Of a stretch of 64,000 nt of DNA, positions 40,549 to 49,439 are shown piece by piece. A program made the position numbers and the translations under genes. Below the pieces are notes generated by a model. The model worked only from the letters and a program-made list of their open reading frames with translations, was not told the DNA's origin and did not search any database. The stretch's first letter is position 1, and the number at the start of each line of letters is the position of its first letter. The DNA comes from JAAYXE01 sp964391195 (GTDB lineage Bacteria > Chloroflexota > Anaerolineae > Anaerolineales > UBA4823), in assembly GCA_964391195.1 (NCBI GenBank), contig CAYMLG010000009.1, positions 1-64,000 on the forward strand, in the 5' to 3' direction.

Positions 40549-43500
40549 TTATTGATCCTCGAGTAGGTCTTCGATGCGGGACAATTCCCCCTCCAGCAGG
40601 TCCAGCAGTTCATCGCCGGATACCGGCTCGGCCTGTTCCGGCGAGGCGGCCTGCGCTGGCGGCGGAGCCTGCTCAAGCTGCGGCGCCCGCTCCGGTTGGG
40701 CGGCGGATTGCGTCCCGAGGGCGGCGGGCAGCACCTCCCGGTGGAGGTAGTCGGCCATCAGGGTGATGGATGGGTATTCGAAGGCCAGGGTGGGGGGGAG
40801 GGGGCAGCCCAGGCCCTCCTCCAGGCGGAGGCGGAGCTGCATGGTCATCATCGAATCCATGCCCAGCTTGAAGAACCCCTGGCGGACGTCGACCGGCTCG
40901 GAGGGGGGAAACCCCAGGATGAGGGCCACCTGCTGGCGCAGGTACTGCACCAGCAGCTCTTTGCGCTTGCTGTCCGGTACCTCGCTCAACTGCTGGATGA
41001 GGGCGCTTTGGCGGGTGGAATCCTCCTCGCCTGCGGGCTGAGCCTGGACCTGGATCTTCTCCAGCAGGGGGAAGGGGCCGCGCCCCTCGTACAGGGGCTT
41101 GAACCTCCCCCAATCGATCGCGGCCACGATCTGCTGAGCCCGGTCGTATGCGGACAGGTCGAAGATCGCTTCCACCGCCTCCTCGGCCGGCATCTCTCCC
41201 AGCCCGGACTGCTCGAACAGCTTCGCCATCTCGGGGGTCACCATCCCGTCCCCGGCCCACCAGCCCCAGTTGATGCTCAGGGCGGGCAAGCCATGCCGGA
41301 GGCGGTATGCGGCCACAGCGTCCAGGTAATGGTTGGCGGCGCCGTAGTGGGCCAGGCCCTGGGAGCCCCAGATGGCAGAGCCGGAGGAGAACAGCACGAA
41401 GAAGTCGAGCGACAGAGAGCGCGACAGGCGGTCGAGCACGTTCACCCCGGCCACCTTGGCGCGCAGCGCCTGGCGGACCTGATCCGGCTCGATCTCCATC
41501 AGAGGTAAGAACTGGGTCACCCCGGCGGCGTGGAAGATGCCCTTGAGCGGCGGGTGGCTCTCTTCGAGGGCGGCGAACAGGGCCTGCATCTGCTCGTAAT
41601 CCCCGCTGTCGGCGCAGGCCACCGTAATCTGCGCCCCGGTGCTCGCTTCGATCTCCCGCACCCGTTGAATTCGCCGACCATCCGGGCCCTCGGGGGGGAG
41701 CGAGTCCCACTGCTCGCGGGGGGGCAGGCCTTTGCGGCTGGTGAGGACGATGTGCTGCGCCCCCCGGGCAGCCAGCCTGCGGGCCAGGGACAGCCCGATG
41801 TTGCCGAGCCCGCCGGTGATCAGGTAGGTAGCGTCGGGGCGGACAGGCTGAACGTGGACGGCGGAGGGCTGATCGGGCCCGGGCGCCAGGCGGGGCACGT
41901 AGCGCCGGCCAGAACGATAGGCCACCTGGGTCTCCCCGTCCGGGGCGAGCACCTCGCCCACCAACTGCTCCGCCAGCTCGGCGGTTGATCCGCCGGGGGG
42001 CAGATCGACCAGCCCGCCCCACAGGTCGGGGAGTTCCAGGGCGACCGAGCGTCCCAGCCCCCACAGGAGGGATTGCATCAGGGAGGGCGGTAATTCGCCG
42101 GAGGTCTCGCCGGCCGGTGCAGTGGTTGCGGGCACGGCCTGCGCCCCACGGGTGACCAGCCACAGCCTGGGCTGGGAACCCCATCCTGTCCGGGCGAGCG
42201 CCTGGGCCAGGGAGAGGGGCCCATACCCCGCGGCCTGCTGGGCTTCGTCCAGCGCTTCCAGTCCGGAGCCGACCCCGTCGGCCAGGTCCAGGCCCCACAG
42301 GTAGAGCAGGCCGGCGTAGCGGGAGTGCATTTCTGGGTCGAGCCCCTCCAGGCGGTGGGAGAACTCCTCCCGACCAGGCGGGATAGCCTGGTCCGGGTAA
42401 ATAAGCGAAGTGGAATACCCCTGCGCCTCCAGGCGGGCGGCGGCAGCCTGGCCCACCCCGCTGCGGTCGGCGAAGATCAGCCAGTGATCGGCCTCCCCTG
42501 CCCCGGCCGGCCTGGGCGCACCCTCTCTGGGCTTCTCCTCCCAGGCCAGATGGTAGAGCCAGGCGGCGGGCGCCTTGCCCGGGATAAACTTGACGCGGCC
42601 AAGCTCCTGCCACTTGTCTTCCGCCCGCTCCCGGCCGTGGACCTGCAGGCGGGCGCAGTCCGGGCCCTCTTCCACCAGGCTTACCTGTAGCTGGGCATCC
42701 TTATCCGCCGGAAGTGGGGCAAGCGCCTGCACCTCCAGAACCGTGTGGGCCTTCTCCCCGTAGACGGCCTCGGCGGCGGCCAGGGCGAACTGGCGGTAGA
42801 CCGCCTCGGGCCCGCCGTCCGCTAACTGACCACGGAGCTGGGCGTTTAGCCGGTTCTCCCAGATCGTGTGCCCGGGTAAGTGGGCCAGCTCCGGCAGGCG
42901 GCGGCCGAGCAGCGGGTGCTGGCTCTCTCCATCCAGTTGCAGCATGGGGCGGGCGTCGGCCAGCGGGATCCAGTACCGCTTGCGCTGCCAGGGGTAGCGC
43001 GGCAGGCGGACGACGGACCCCTTACCGGGGAAGACCCGGTCGAAGTCCAGGCGGTAACCTGCGGTGTGCAACTTACCCACGGAGCGCAGCAGGCCGGCGG
43101 TCTCCGGTTCCTCCCGCCGTAGGGAGTGCACGGCCAGGGCCTCGGCCTCCAGGGTGTGGATGGTCTCGTCGATGGCCGAGAGCAGGATGGGATGGGGGCT
43201 GAGCTCCACGAAGATCGTGAAGCCGTCCTCGAGAAGCTGCCGGGTCGTGGCGGCGAAGCGCACCGGCTGGCGCAGGTTGAGGCTCCAGTAGTCCGGGTCG
43301 AGCTCAGTCCCGGGCTGCACCCCGGAGCTCACCGTGGAATAGAACGGCAGCTCTCCCGCCTTGGGCGCCAGCCCTTCCAGCCCGCGCACTAATTCTTCTC
43401 GCAGCGGCTCCACCTGCGGGCTGTGGGCCGCCACGTCCACCTTCACCATGCGGCAGAAAACGTCCTGGCCCTGCAGCTTCTCCACCACCTGCTCCAGCGC

Positions 43501-45660
43501 CTGCGGGTCGCCGGATAGGACCGTGGAGCGGAAACTGTTGCTGACGGCGATGGACAGCCGGTCGGAGAACTCCTGTATGGCGGCCTCGGCCCGATCGGCG
43601 GGCAGCCCGACCACTGCCATGGCGCCTTGCCCGCTGATCTGCTGCAGCAGTTGGCTGCGCAGGCAGATCACCTGGGCCGCCTCCTCCAGGCTAAGCGCCC
43701 CGGCCAGGTAGGCCGCGCCCACCTCGCCCATGCTGTGCCCGGCCACCGCCTGCGGCTCGACCCCCCATGCGCGCCACAGCTCGGCCAGGGCGATCTCCAC
43801 GCCCAAGAGCACCGGCTGGATCACGGCGATCTCGTCCATCCGGCTGCGGGGTGAATCGGGGGGCAGGGTCAACTGCTCGACCACCGACCAACCGGCGTAG
43901 GCCTGCACCGCCTGGTCAAAAGCCAGCAGGGCGAGGCGGAAGGCCGGTTGTGCCTCCAGCAGCTCGCGCCCCATCCCCACCCACTGTGAACCCTGCCCGG
44001 GGAAGATAAAGGCCACCTTGTGCCGGCGCGCTGTGTCGGCCTGGCCGTAGACCACGTCGGGGTGGGGCACCCCGGATAGATAAGCCTCCAACGCCGCGAC
44101 CGCTCCCTCCCGGCTTTGAGCACAGACTGCCAGGCGGTGCTCATGGTGGGTGCGGCGGGCGCGCAGGGTGTAAGCTACATCCCGCAGCGACGGCGCGTTC
44201 TCCCGGGTCAGGAACTGGCCATAGTCCCGGGCGAGGGCCTGCAGCGCTTCGGGGCTGCGGGCGGACAGAGTGAGCAGATCCCACTCCTGGCGCTGCTCAT
44301 CGTCTTTGGCGCCCGCCTGGTCTTTAGCGGCCGCTTGCGGCGGGGCCTCTTCCAGGACCACGTGCGCATTGGTGCCGGCGATGCCGAAGGAACTCACCCC
44401 GCCAGTCAACGGGCCGGGGAAGCCCTCCAGCCCGGTCAGTTCCCGGGGGATGTACAGCGGAAGCTCGTCCCAGGGGAGCTCGGGGTTGGGCCGGTTGAGG
44501 TGCAGGCTGGCGGGCAGCTGGCGGTGCTGCAGGGAGAGGGCCACCTTGATCAGCCCGGCGATCCCCGCCGCGCCCTCGGTGTGGCCGAAATTGGTCTTGA
44601 CCGAGCCGATGGCGCACTTGCGGCCCGGCGCTCGCCCTTCAGAGAGCACGTTGCCCAGCGCCCGGATCTCGACCGGGTCCCCGGCCAGGGTGCCTGTGCC
44701 GTGCGCCTCCACGTAGGCGACCTCGCCCGGGTTCACTCCGGCGTCGGCGTAGGCCAGGCGCAGCAGTTCCTCCTGCCCCTGGACCGCAGGAGTGGCCAGG
44801 TAACCGCTGCTGCGCCCGTCGTTGTTGACCGCCGAACCGCGGATCAGGGCGTAAATCGGATCCCCGTCGGCCAGCGCCTGAGAGAGACGCTTGAGCACCA
44901 CGATCCCGGCGCCCTCGCTGCGCACATAGCCGTTGGCCTGGGCGTCGCCGAACTTGCAGCGCCCATCGGGGGCCATCATCTTCGACTGGGAGTAAGCGAT
45001 GGTGATGTGCGGCTGGAGGATCACGTTTACACCGCCCGCCAGGGCCAGGTCACATTCCCCGGCGCGCAGACTCTGGCAGGCCAGGTGCACCGCCACCAGC
45101 GAGGAAGAACAGGCTGTGTCCACGCTGATGCTGGGCCCCTGCAGGCCCAGGAAATAAGACAGCCGGCCGGGTACAGTGTAACGGCCGCTGCCGGTGGTCA
45201 TATAGAAATCCACCTCCGCCGGGTTGCGGAACAGGCGGGCTTCGAAATCGTTGAGCCACACGCCGATGAACACCCCGGCCTGGGTGCCAGCGTAACTGTT
45301 TTCGGGCAGCCCGGCGTCCTCCAGCGCTTCCCAGGCCACTTCGAGCAGCAGGCGCTGCTGCGGATCCATGCGCTCGGCCTCGCGGGGCGAGATGCCGAAG
45401 AAAGCCGCGTCGAACGAGTCGATCTGATCCAGGAATCCCCCCCAGCGGGTGGACATCTTCCCCGGGGTGGCCGGGTTGGGATCGAAGTAAGACTCCAGGT
45501 CGATGCGGTCTGGCGGGATCTCCTGGATGGCATCGCCTCCGGCGGCGAGGAACTGCCAGAAGGAATCGGGGTCCTTCACGCCGCCCGGGTAGCGACAGCC
45601 GATGCCGACGATGGCGATGGGTTCTTTGTGGGGCTGAGAATTAGAAGTTTGTGCGCTCAT
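40549..45660 (-). CDS. Modular PKS protein A, probable first module: KS-AT-(DH remnant)-KR-ACP
   Basis: First PKS gene of the run. No coiled-coil precedes the KS (starts at ~13; Cys184), unlike all the other PKS proteins, so it does not look built to dock onto an upstream PKS. The AT (GHSMGEV, Ser643) has DVAAHSP where malonyl ATs have HAFH. It belongs to a different AT clade from the other modules, and its substrate is unclear (malonyl or methylmalonyl). Residues ~880-1000 begin like a DH (HPLLGRR) but lack HxxxGxxxxP and a second half, so this is a remnant. KR (~1270-1460): TGGLGNIG, TSRKGLP, GVTQFLP (no LDD, A-type-like) and an intact Tyr in HYGAAN. ACP Ser1603 (GMDSM). The ATG at 45660 is preferred over the adjacent GTG at 45663, with GGAAGG upstream. 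Expected: starter plus one unit with a beta-hydroxyl. Confidence 0.95.
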   Translation of the reverse strand: MSAQTSNSQPHKEPIAIVGIGCRYPGGVKDPDSFWQFLAAGGDAIQEIPPDRIDLESYFDPNPATPGKMSTRWGGFLDQIDSFDAAFFGISPREAERMDPQQRLLLEVAWEALEDAGLPENSYAGTQAGVFIGVWLNDFEARLFRNPAEVDFYMTTGSGRYTVPGRLSYFLGLQGPSISVDTACSSSLVAVHLACQSLRAGECDLALAGGVNVILQPHITIAYSQSKMMAPDGRCKFGDAQANGYVRSEGAGIVVLKRLSQALADGDPIYALIRGSAVNNDGRSSGYLATPAVQGQEELLRLAYADAGVNPGEVAYVEAHGTGTLAGDPVEIRALGNVLSEGRAPGRKCAIGSVKTNFGHTEGAAGIAGLIKVALSLQHRQLPASLHLNRPNPELPWDELPLYIPRELTGLEGFPGPLTGGVSSFGIAGTNAHVVLEEAPPQAAAKDQAGAKDDEQRQEWDLLTLSARSPEALQALARDYGQFLTRENAPSLRDVAYTLRARRTHHEHRLAVCAQSREGAVAALEAYLSGVPHPDVVYGQADTARRHKVAFIFPGQGSQWVGMGRELLEAQPAFRLALLAFDQAVQAYAGWSVVEQLTLPPDSPRSRMDEIAVIQPVLLGVEIALAELWRAWGVEPQAVAGHSMGEVGAAYLAGALSLEEAAQVICLRSQLLQQISGQGAMAVVGLPADRAEAAIQEFSDRLSIAVSNSFRSTVLSGDPQALEQVVEKLQGQDVFCRMVKVDVAAHSPQVEPLREELVRGLEGLAPKAGELPFYSTVSSGVQPGTELDPDYWSLNLRQPVRFAATTRQLLEDGFTIFVELSPHPILLSAIDETIHTLEAEALAVHSLRREEPETAGLLRSVGKLHTAGYRLDFDRVFPGKGSVVRLPRYPWQRKRYWIPLADARPMLQLDGESQHPLLGRRLPELAHLPGHTIWENRLNAQLRGQLADGGPEAVYRQFALAAAEAVYGEKAHTVLEVQALAPLPADKDAQLQVSLVEEGPDCARLQVHGRERAEDKWQELGRVKFIPGKAPAAWLYHLAWEEKPREGAPRPAGAGEADHWLIFADRSGVGQAAAARLEAQGYSTSLIYPDQAIPPGREEFSHRLEGLDPEMHSRYAGLLYLWGLDLADGVGSGLEALDEAQQAAGYGPLSLAQALARTGWGSQPRLWLVTRGAQAVPATTAPAGETSGELPPSLMQSLLWGLGRSVALELPDLWGGLVDLPPGGSTAELAEQLVGEVLAPDGETQVAYRSGRRYVPRLAPGPDQPSAVHVQPVRPDATYLITGGLGNIGLSLARRLAARGAQHIVLTSRKGLPPREQWDSLPPEGPDGRRIQRVREIEASTGAQITVACADSGDYEQMQALFAALEESHPPLKGIFHAAGVTQFLPLMEIEPDQVRQALRAKVAGVNVLDRLSRSLSLDFFVLFSSGSAIWGSQGLAHYGAANHYLDAVAAYRLRHGLPALSINWGWWAGDGMVTPEMAKLFEQSGLGEMPAEEAVEAIFDLSAYDRAQQIVAAIDWGRFKPLYEGRGPFPLLEKIQVQAQPAGEEDSTRQSALIQQLSEVPDSKRKELLVQYLRQQVALILGFPPSEPVDVRQGFFKLGMDSMMTMQLRLRLEEGLGCPLPPTLAFEYPSITLMADYLHREVLPAALGTQSAAQPERAPQLEQAPPPAQAASPEQAEPVSGDELLDLLEGELSRIEDLLEDQ

Positions 45661-45668
45661 CACCCTTC

Positions 45669-46478
45669 CTATACCGAGTTAAATGAGATGAGGCCGTCGC
45701 CTTGCAGAGCGGAGACGATGGCCTGGATAACGGCTTCTAATTGGCTATGGATAAAAAAGTGGTCGCCTGGGAACATGCGCAGGGTAAATTGGTCGCAGCA
45801 CAAATCCCCCCAGGCAGCCAGGTCCGCCTGTGCGACCAGTGGATCTTCCTCGCCCCCGAAGACAGTCAGTGGAATCGATATCTTTGCCCCCGAATAAGCA
45901 TACGTCTCCACCAGGGTGAAATCCGCCCGCAGCGTGGGCAGGAACAGGCTCATCAAGTCCTCGTCCTCCAGGATCACCTGGGGGATGCCGTTGTAGCGGC
46001 TCTGGATTTCGGCGATCAAGGCCTGATCTGGCAGCAGATACACCGGCGGATTGGGATCGGGCAAGTGGGCGGCCCGCCGCCCGGACACAAACAGCCGGGC
46101 CGGGGAGGGAGAGCCCTGATCCCGAAGGCGGGTGAGCAGTTCGAACCCCATCAGCGCGCCCAGGCTGTGGCCGAAAATGGCGAAGGGCCGGTCCAGGTGA
46201 GGGGAAATCTCCTTCGCCAGATCGTAGCTTAGGGCCCGCAGGCTGGTGTATGGGGCCTCTTTGATCCGGGTCTCACGACCGGGCAGGCGGATGGCGCACA
46301 GCTCGATCTCGTCGGGGAGGAGCTTCGACCAGGGGAAATAGGCAGCCGACCCGGCGCCCCCGTATGGCAAACAGAACAACCGCATGCGGGCGCCTGGCCT
46401 GGGTTCGGGAAACACCAACCATGGGCTGGATGAGACGGACGTATTGAGAGTAGTCGATCGCAGCATCGTCATTTGCAT
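45669..46478 (-). CDS. Type II (stand-alone) thioesterase
   Basis: Alpha/beta-hydrolase of the editing thioesterase family that clears mis-primed or stalled acyl groups from PKS/NRPS carrier domains in the cytoplasm. It has the family start FCLPYGGAGSAAY (~35-47), RLPGRE, the nucleophile motif GHSLG (Ser105), a late Asp (GGEEDP) and the catalytic His in PGDHFF. There is no signal peptide. Length 269 aa, including ~30 extra N-terminal residues. The start at 46478 has GGAG 9 nt upstream. Its stop is 5 nt before PKS A, so it leads the PKS run and is presumably its first cistron after the AT-rich promoter-like gap. It is not a terminal release domain. Confidence 0.95.
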   Translation of the reverse strand: MQMTMLRSTTLNTSVSSSPWLVFPEPRPGARMRLFCLPYGGAGSAAYFPWSKLLPDEIELCAIRLPGRETRIKEAPYTSLRALSYDLAKEISPHLDRPFAIFGHSLGALMGFELLTRLRDQGSPSPARLFVSGRRAAHLPDPNPPVYLLPDQALIAEIQSRYNGIPQVILEDEDLMSLFLPTLRADFTLVETYAYSGAKISIPLTVFGGEEDPLVAQADLAAWGDLCCDQFTLRMFPGDHFFIHSQLEAVIQAIVSALQGDGLISFNSV

Positions 46479-46672
46479 TCAGGCATGCTCCGCCATTCCG
46501 ACACCGGCCGTTCCTGGGCGGAGAGATTTAATAGTGCTAATTTATCAAAGAAATCGGATAATTTTTATATAGTTCTTCATGAAAATCTTTAGATTTTCTA
46601 AGAATTTTCGAGGCATTCAGGACGGTTCCCCCCTGCTGAACTTGCCGGCGAAATTGTGACTTTCCGGAAAAA
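46479..46672 (-). promoter_or_regulatory. AT-rich intergenic region upstream of the thioesterase/PKS run
   Basis: 194 nt, clearly AT-richer than its surroundings. It contains a perfect inverted repeat GAAAATCT-TT-AGATTTTC (46581-46598), followed in the minus direction by TATATAAAAATTAT. This is the only sizeable gap between the starter-loading genes and the PKS genes, and so the likely promoter for 46478-9066. No convincing -35/-10 pair could be fixed by eye. The inverted repeat may be an operator or an RNA hairpin in the leader. Confidence 0.45.
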
Positions 46673-47728
46673 CTACGGGGCGGGCGCAGCCAGGACGCGG
46701 TCGAAGAAGTCCATGATCTGCATGGCGATCTCGTCCTGCGTGGGATCGATCGCTCCGCCCTCCGGGCTCAAGCCGTGCCCGGCGTTCTTCACCCAGATGA
46801 TCTCCACCGGAACGCCCGCCGCCTCCAGGGCATCGTACAGCGCCTGGGAATGGGCGGGGGGCACGATGCGATCGTCCCGCCCGTGGACGATCAGGAACGG
46901 AGGATCATCGGCGCTGACATAGTTCAAGGGGCTCATCCTCTCGAACAGGGGATCCTGCAGGTTGGTGGTCCCGAACAGGCCGTTGAGGATGTCCTTGCCG
47001 CTCTTGCTGAAGTAAGCGGGGATATCGATCGCCCCATACAGATCGACCACCGCCTGGACCCGGCTGGACTGCTCCGTGTAACCGCCGGCCTCATCGAATC
47101 CGGCGCTGGCATCGCTGAGGCCCAACAGAGAAACCAGGTGCCCGCCCGCGCTGCGCCCGATCACACCGATGCGGTCCGGGTCAAGGTAGAACTCCCCGGC
47201 GTTGGCCCGCAGGAAGCGAATGGCGCATTTGACGTCTTCGATGGGGGCTGGGAACTGGTGGGCCGGGGCCAGGCGGTAATTGATGGAGACCAGCAGGTAA
47301 CCTTTGTCGAGCATGGGTTGGCCGAGCCCCAGGCCCTCGCCGCGCGACTTGTCCCCGCCCGTCCAGCCGCCGCCGTGCACGTAGACGATAACCGGCGCCG
47401 GTTGGGTCATCTCATGGGGGAAGGCCACGTCCATTTTCAACTCGACCCCGTCCAAGGTGCAATAGGTGAGATCTCTCCTGACCTGGCCGCTGTTGGAGTG
47501 GACGGGCCCAATCGTCGCGGCGGCCCGCGTCGGCGTTGCTTCCGCTTCTTGCGGGTTGTTATCCACCGGGCTGGCGATCGCCCTGGGGGGCGGGGTGGCT
47601 GTCTCCGGAGACGGTTGGACCCCGGCGGCCGCGCTGAACTGCCGGAGAGCCCCTGAAAGACGGGTCAGCCCAAAGGCCGTGACCGCCAGCAGGGCGATCA
47701 GGGCGATCGATTTCAGAAACAGTTTCAT
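46673..47728 (-). CDS. Secreted alpha/beta hydrolase (carboxylesterase, HSL/BD-FAE-like)
   Basis: 351-aa exported esterase. It has an N-terminal hydrophobic segment (MKLFLKSIALIALLAV), a low-complexity Pro/Ala/Thr linker to ~75, then the hydrolase domain. That domain has the oxyanion motif HGGG (118-121), nucleophile GRSAGG (Ser193), Asp286 in HGRDD and His318 in NAGHG. These residues identify the family but not the substrate; small acyl esters are typical. It follows the Wzz/BY-kinase gene by 16 nt and ends before the AT-rich gap. With the two SGNH proteins it makes three extracytoplasmic esterases in the locus, which may point to acyl editing of an exported glycan or lipid. Confidence 0.9.
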   Translation of the reverse strand: MKLFLKSIALIALLAVTAFGLTRLSGALRQFSAAAGVQPSPETATPPPRAIASPVDNNPQEAEATPTRAAATIGPVHSNSGQVRRDLTYCTLDGVELKMDVAFPHEMTQPAPVIVYVHGGGWTGGDKSRGEGLGLGQPMLDKGYLLVSINYRLAPAHQFPAPIEDVKCAIRFLRANAGEFYLDPDRIGVIGRSAGGHLVSLLGLSDASAGFDEAGGYTEQSSRVQAVVDLYGAIDIPAYFSKSGKDILNGLFGTTNLQDPLFERMSPLNYVSADDPPFLIVHGRDDRIVPPAHSQALYDALEAAGVPVEIIWVKNAGHGLSPEGGAIDPTQDEIAMQIMDFFDRVLAAPAP

Positions 47729-47744
47729 TATTATCTCGCCTGGG

Positions 47745-49430
47745 TCAATTCTTGGGCTTACCCCTGGCCTCTTCGGCCGGCTTTTTGAGGACCACCGGCA
47801 TTTCCGGCTTCATCGATTTCGCCTTGCGACGGAGGCCGGCGAAGCTAAGCTTCCCGTTTTTACTGCCGGCGTTTTCAGCCTCGGCCTGGAAATAGTACTT
47901 GCTGACAGTGCCATAGCGCATGTAATAATCCAGGTTCGACTTCGGCAGGTGGTTATAAACCACACCCACTATCCGGGCGCCGGTACGGCGAAGCTGCTCC
48001 AGCCCAATTTTGGCCTCGGCTCGCTTCGTTTGCCCATGGCGGATCACCAACAAGACGCCGTCCACGTAGGAGGCGAGCAGGGCCGCGTCGGTGACCAGGA
48101 TGGGAGGCCCGTCGATAATCACCAGGTCGGCTTTCGTGCCCAACTCTTTCAGGTGTTCCTCCATCTTCTGTGAGGCCATCAGATCGGCGGGATTCGTATC
48201 CAGGTTCCCGGCCGGGAGGATCTTCAGATGCTCAAATTTCCAGGAGGTGATGGCCTGATCCAGGCTCAGCTTGCCTTCCAGCACTTCACCGAACCCTACC
48301 TGGTTAGGCGAATCGAGGTAGCGACTAAACCCATGCTTGCGAAGGTCGGCGTCAACCACGAGCACATCCTTCCCCCCTTGGGCCAGCACCGTCGCCAGGT
48401 TTACCGACACCGAGGTTTTCCCGGCGGCCACGTCTGGGCTGGTAACCAGGATGGTGCGCAGGTTTTCCCCTTTGCTTAGGAAGACAATATTGCTCCGCAG
48501 CGCCCGGTAAGCCTCTGCCACGATCGAATTCGGCTCTACTGCCACATGGATAATGTTTTCATCTTCGTTCTCCACCTCCCCCAGGTGGCCGATCACCGGA
48601 AGTCCCAGCACGCGGATGATTTCATCGGTGGAGCGCAGGGTGTCATCCAGGTATTCAAGCAGATAGGCCGACCCGCTGGCAATCGTCAGGCCGATCGCCA
48701 TGGAGAGCAGCATGATACTGATCTTGTTCGGGCCGACCGGGCTGGAAGGGCGTTGGGCCGGTTCGAGGACGGTGAGCTGGTTCGAAGCGCCGCCTGACGA
48801 GTTGGTAAAGAGGGTGATGTAATTGTTCTGTAAAGTCGCCAGCTTGGAGCGTAGGGCGTTGATCTCGGCCTGCGCATCGGCGATCTGGCGGGCGCTGGTC
48901 ATAGTCGCCAGTTCACCTTCGGCCTGGAGGATGTCGGCCTCGGTCTTGCGGATTTCGTTTTCGAGCTTGACCAACTGCTCGTTGATAAATTCCTCGTGCT
49001 CCGCTTCGCGCGGGTCGCTGCTGGTGGGGCTGTTGAGGATCAGTTGGTTGGCCAGCTCGTTGGCTACCTTCTGCGCCCGTTCGGGATCGGAATCCACGAC
49101 CACAATTTCGATGATCGAGCTGTTCGGCACCGGAGCCACTGTGTATTCCGGCAGCCTTTCCAACCCGAGCGCCCGCCGGGTGGCGTTCCGCACCGGTGCG
49201 CGGGTTGCCAGATCCACATAAAACCGGGCGAGCTGCACATTCGTCCCCAGTTCGCTGCCCGAAGGATTGGCCTCGAACACCGAGCGCCCCACCACCAGGG
49301 TGGTGCGAGACTGGTAGACAGGCGGCTGCCGGCTTGCGATGACGAAGCTGGAGCCGGCGGATAACACACAGGCCAACACTAGCAGCCACCAGTATTTGAT
49401 CAATGGAGCGATGTAAGGTTTGATATCCAT
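47745..49430 (-). CDS. Polysaccharide co-polymerase / BY-kinase fusion (Wzz-Wzc type)
   Basis: 561-aa inner-membrane protein that, in its family, controls chain length and export of capsule or exopolysaccharide. TM1 (~13-34), periplasmic Wzz domain with coiled-coil (~142-205), TM2 (~236-260), then a cytoplasmic ATPase. Walker A is SPDVAAGKTS (Lys338), with AAGKT rather than the more usual GEGKS/T. Walker A' is VLVVDADLRK (357-366) and Walker B is LVIIDGPP (Asp440). A Tyr-rich stretch (Y502, Y503, Y506, Y512, Y513) fits the autophosphorylation cluster, followed by a basic tail. It lies between the acyl-AMP ligase (9 nt upstream) and the esterase, inside the PKS-linked operon. That location ties polysaccharide assembly to the polyketide genes. 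Confidence 0.93.
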   Translation of the reverse strand: MDIKPYIAPLIKYWWLLVLACVLSAGSSFVIASRQPPVYQSRTTLVVGRSVFEANPSGSELGTNVQLARFYVDLATRAPVRNATRRALGLERLPEYTVAPVPNSSIIEIVVVDSDPERAQKVANELANQLILNSPTSSDPREAEHEEFINEQLVKLENEIRKTEADILQAEGELATMTSARQIADAQAEINALRSKLATLQNNYITLFTNSSGGASNQLTVLEPAQRPSSPVGPNKISIMLLSMAIGLTIASGSAYLLEYLDDTLRSTDEIIRVLGLPVIGHLGEVENEDENIIHVAVEPNSIVAEAYRALRSNIVFLSKGENLRTILVTSPDVAAGKTSVSVNLATVLAQGGKDVLVVDADLRKHGFSRYLDSPNQVGFGEVLEGKLSLDQAITSWKFEHLKILPAGNLDTNPADLMASQKMEEHLKELGTKADLVIIDGPPILVTDAALLASYVDGVLLVIRHGQTKRAEAKIGLEQLRRTGARIVGVVYNHLPKSNLDYYMRYGTVSKYYFQAEAENAGSKNGKLSFAGLRRKAKSMKPEMPVVLKKPAEEARGKPKN

Positions 49431-49439
49431 CGTGTGGCC

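Noticed and set aside
40673..42613. 646-codon frame on the same strand inside PKS A
   Set aside because: It is a shifted frame of the KR/ACP region, rich in Gly/Arg/Pro, while the PKS A frame has intact KR and ACP motifs throughout.
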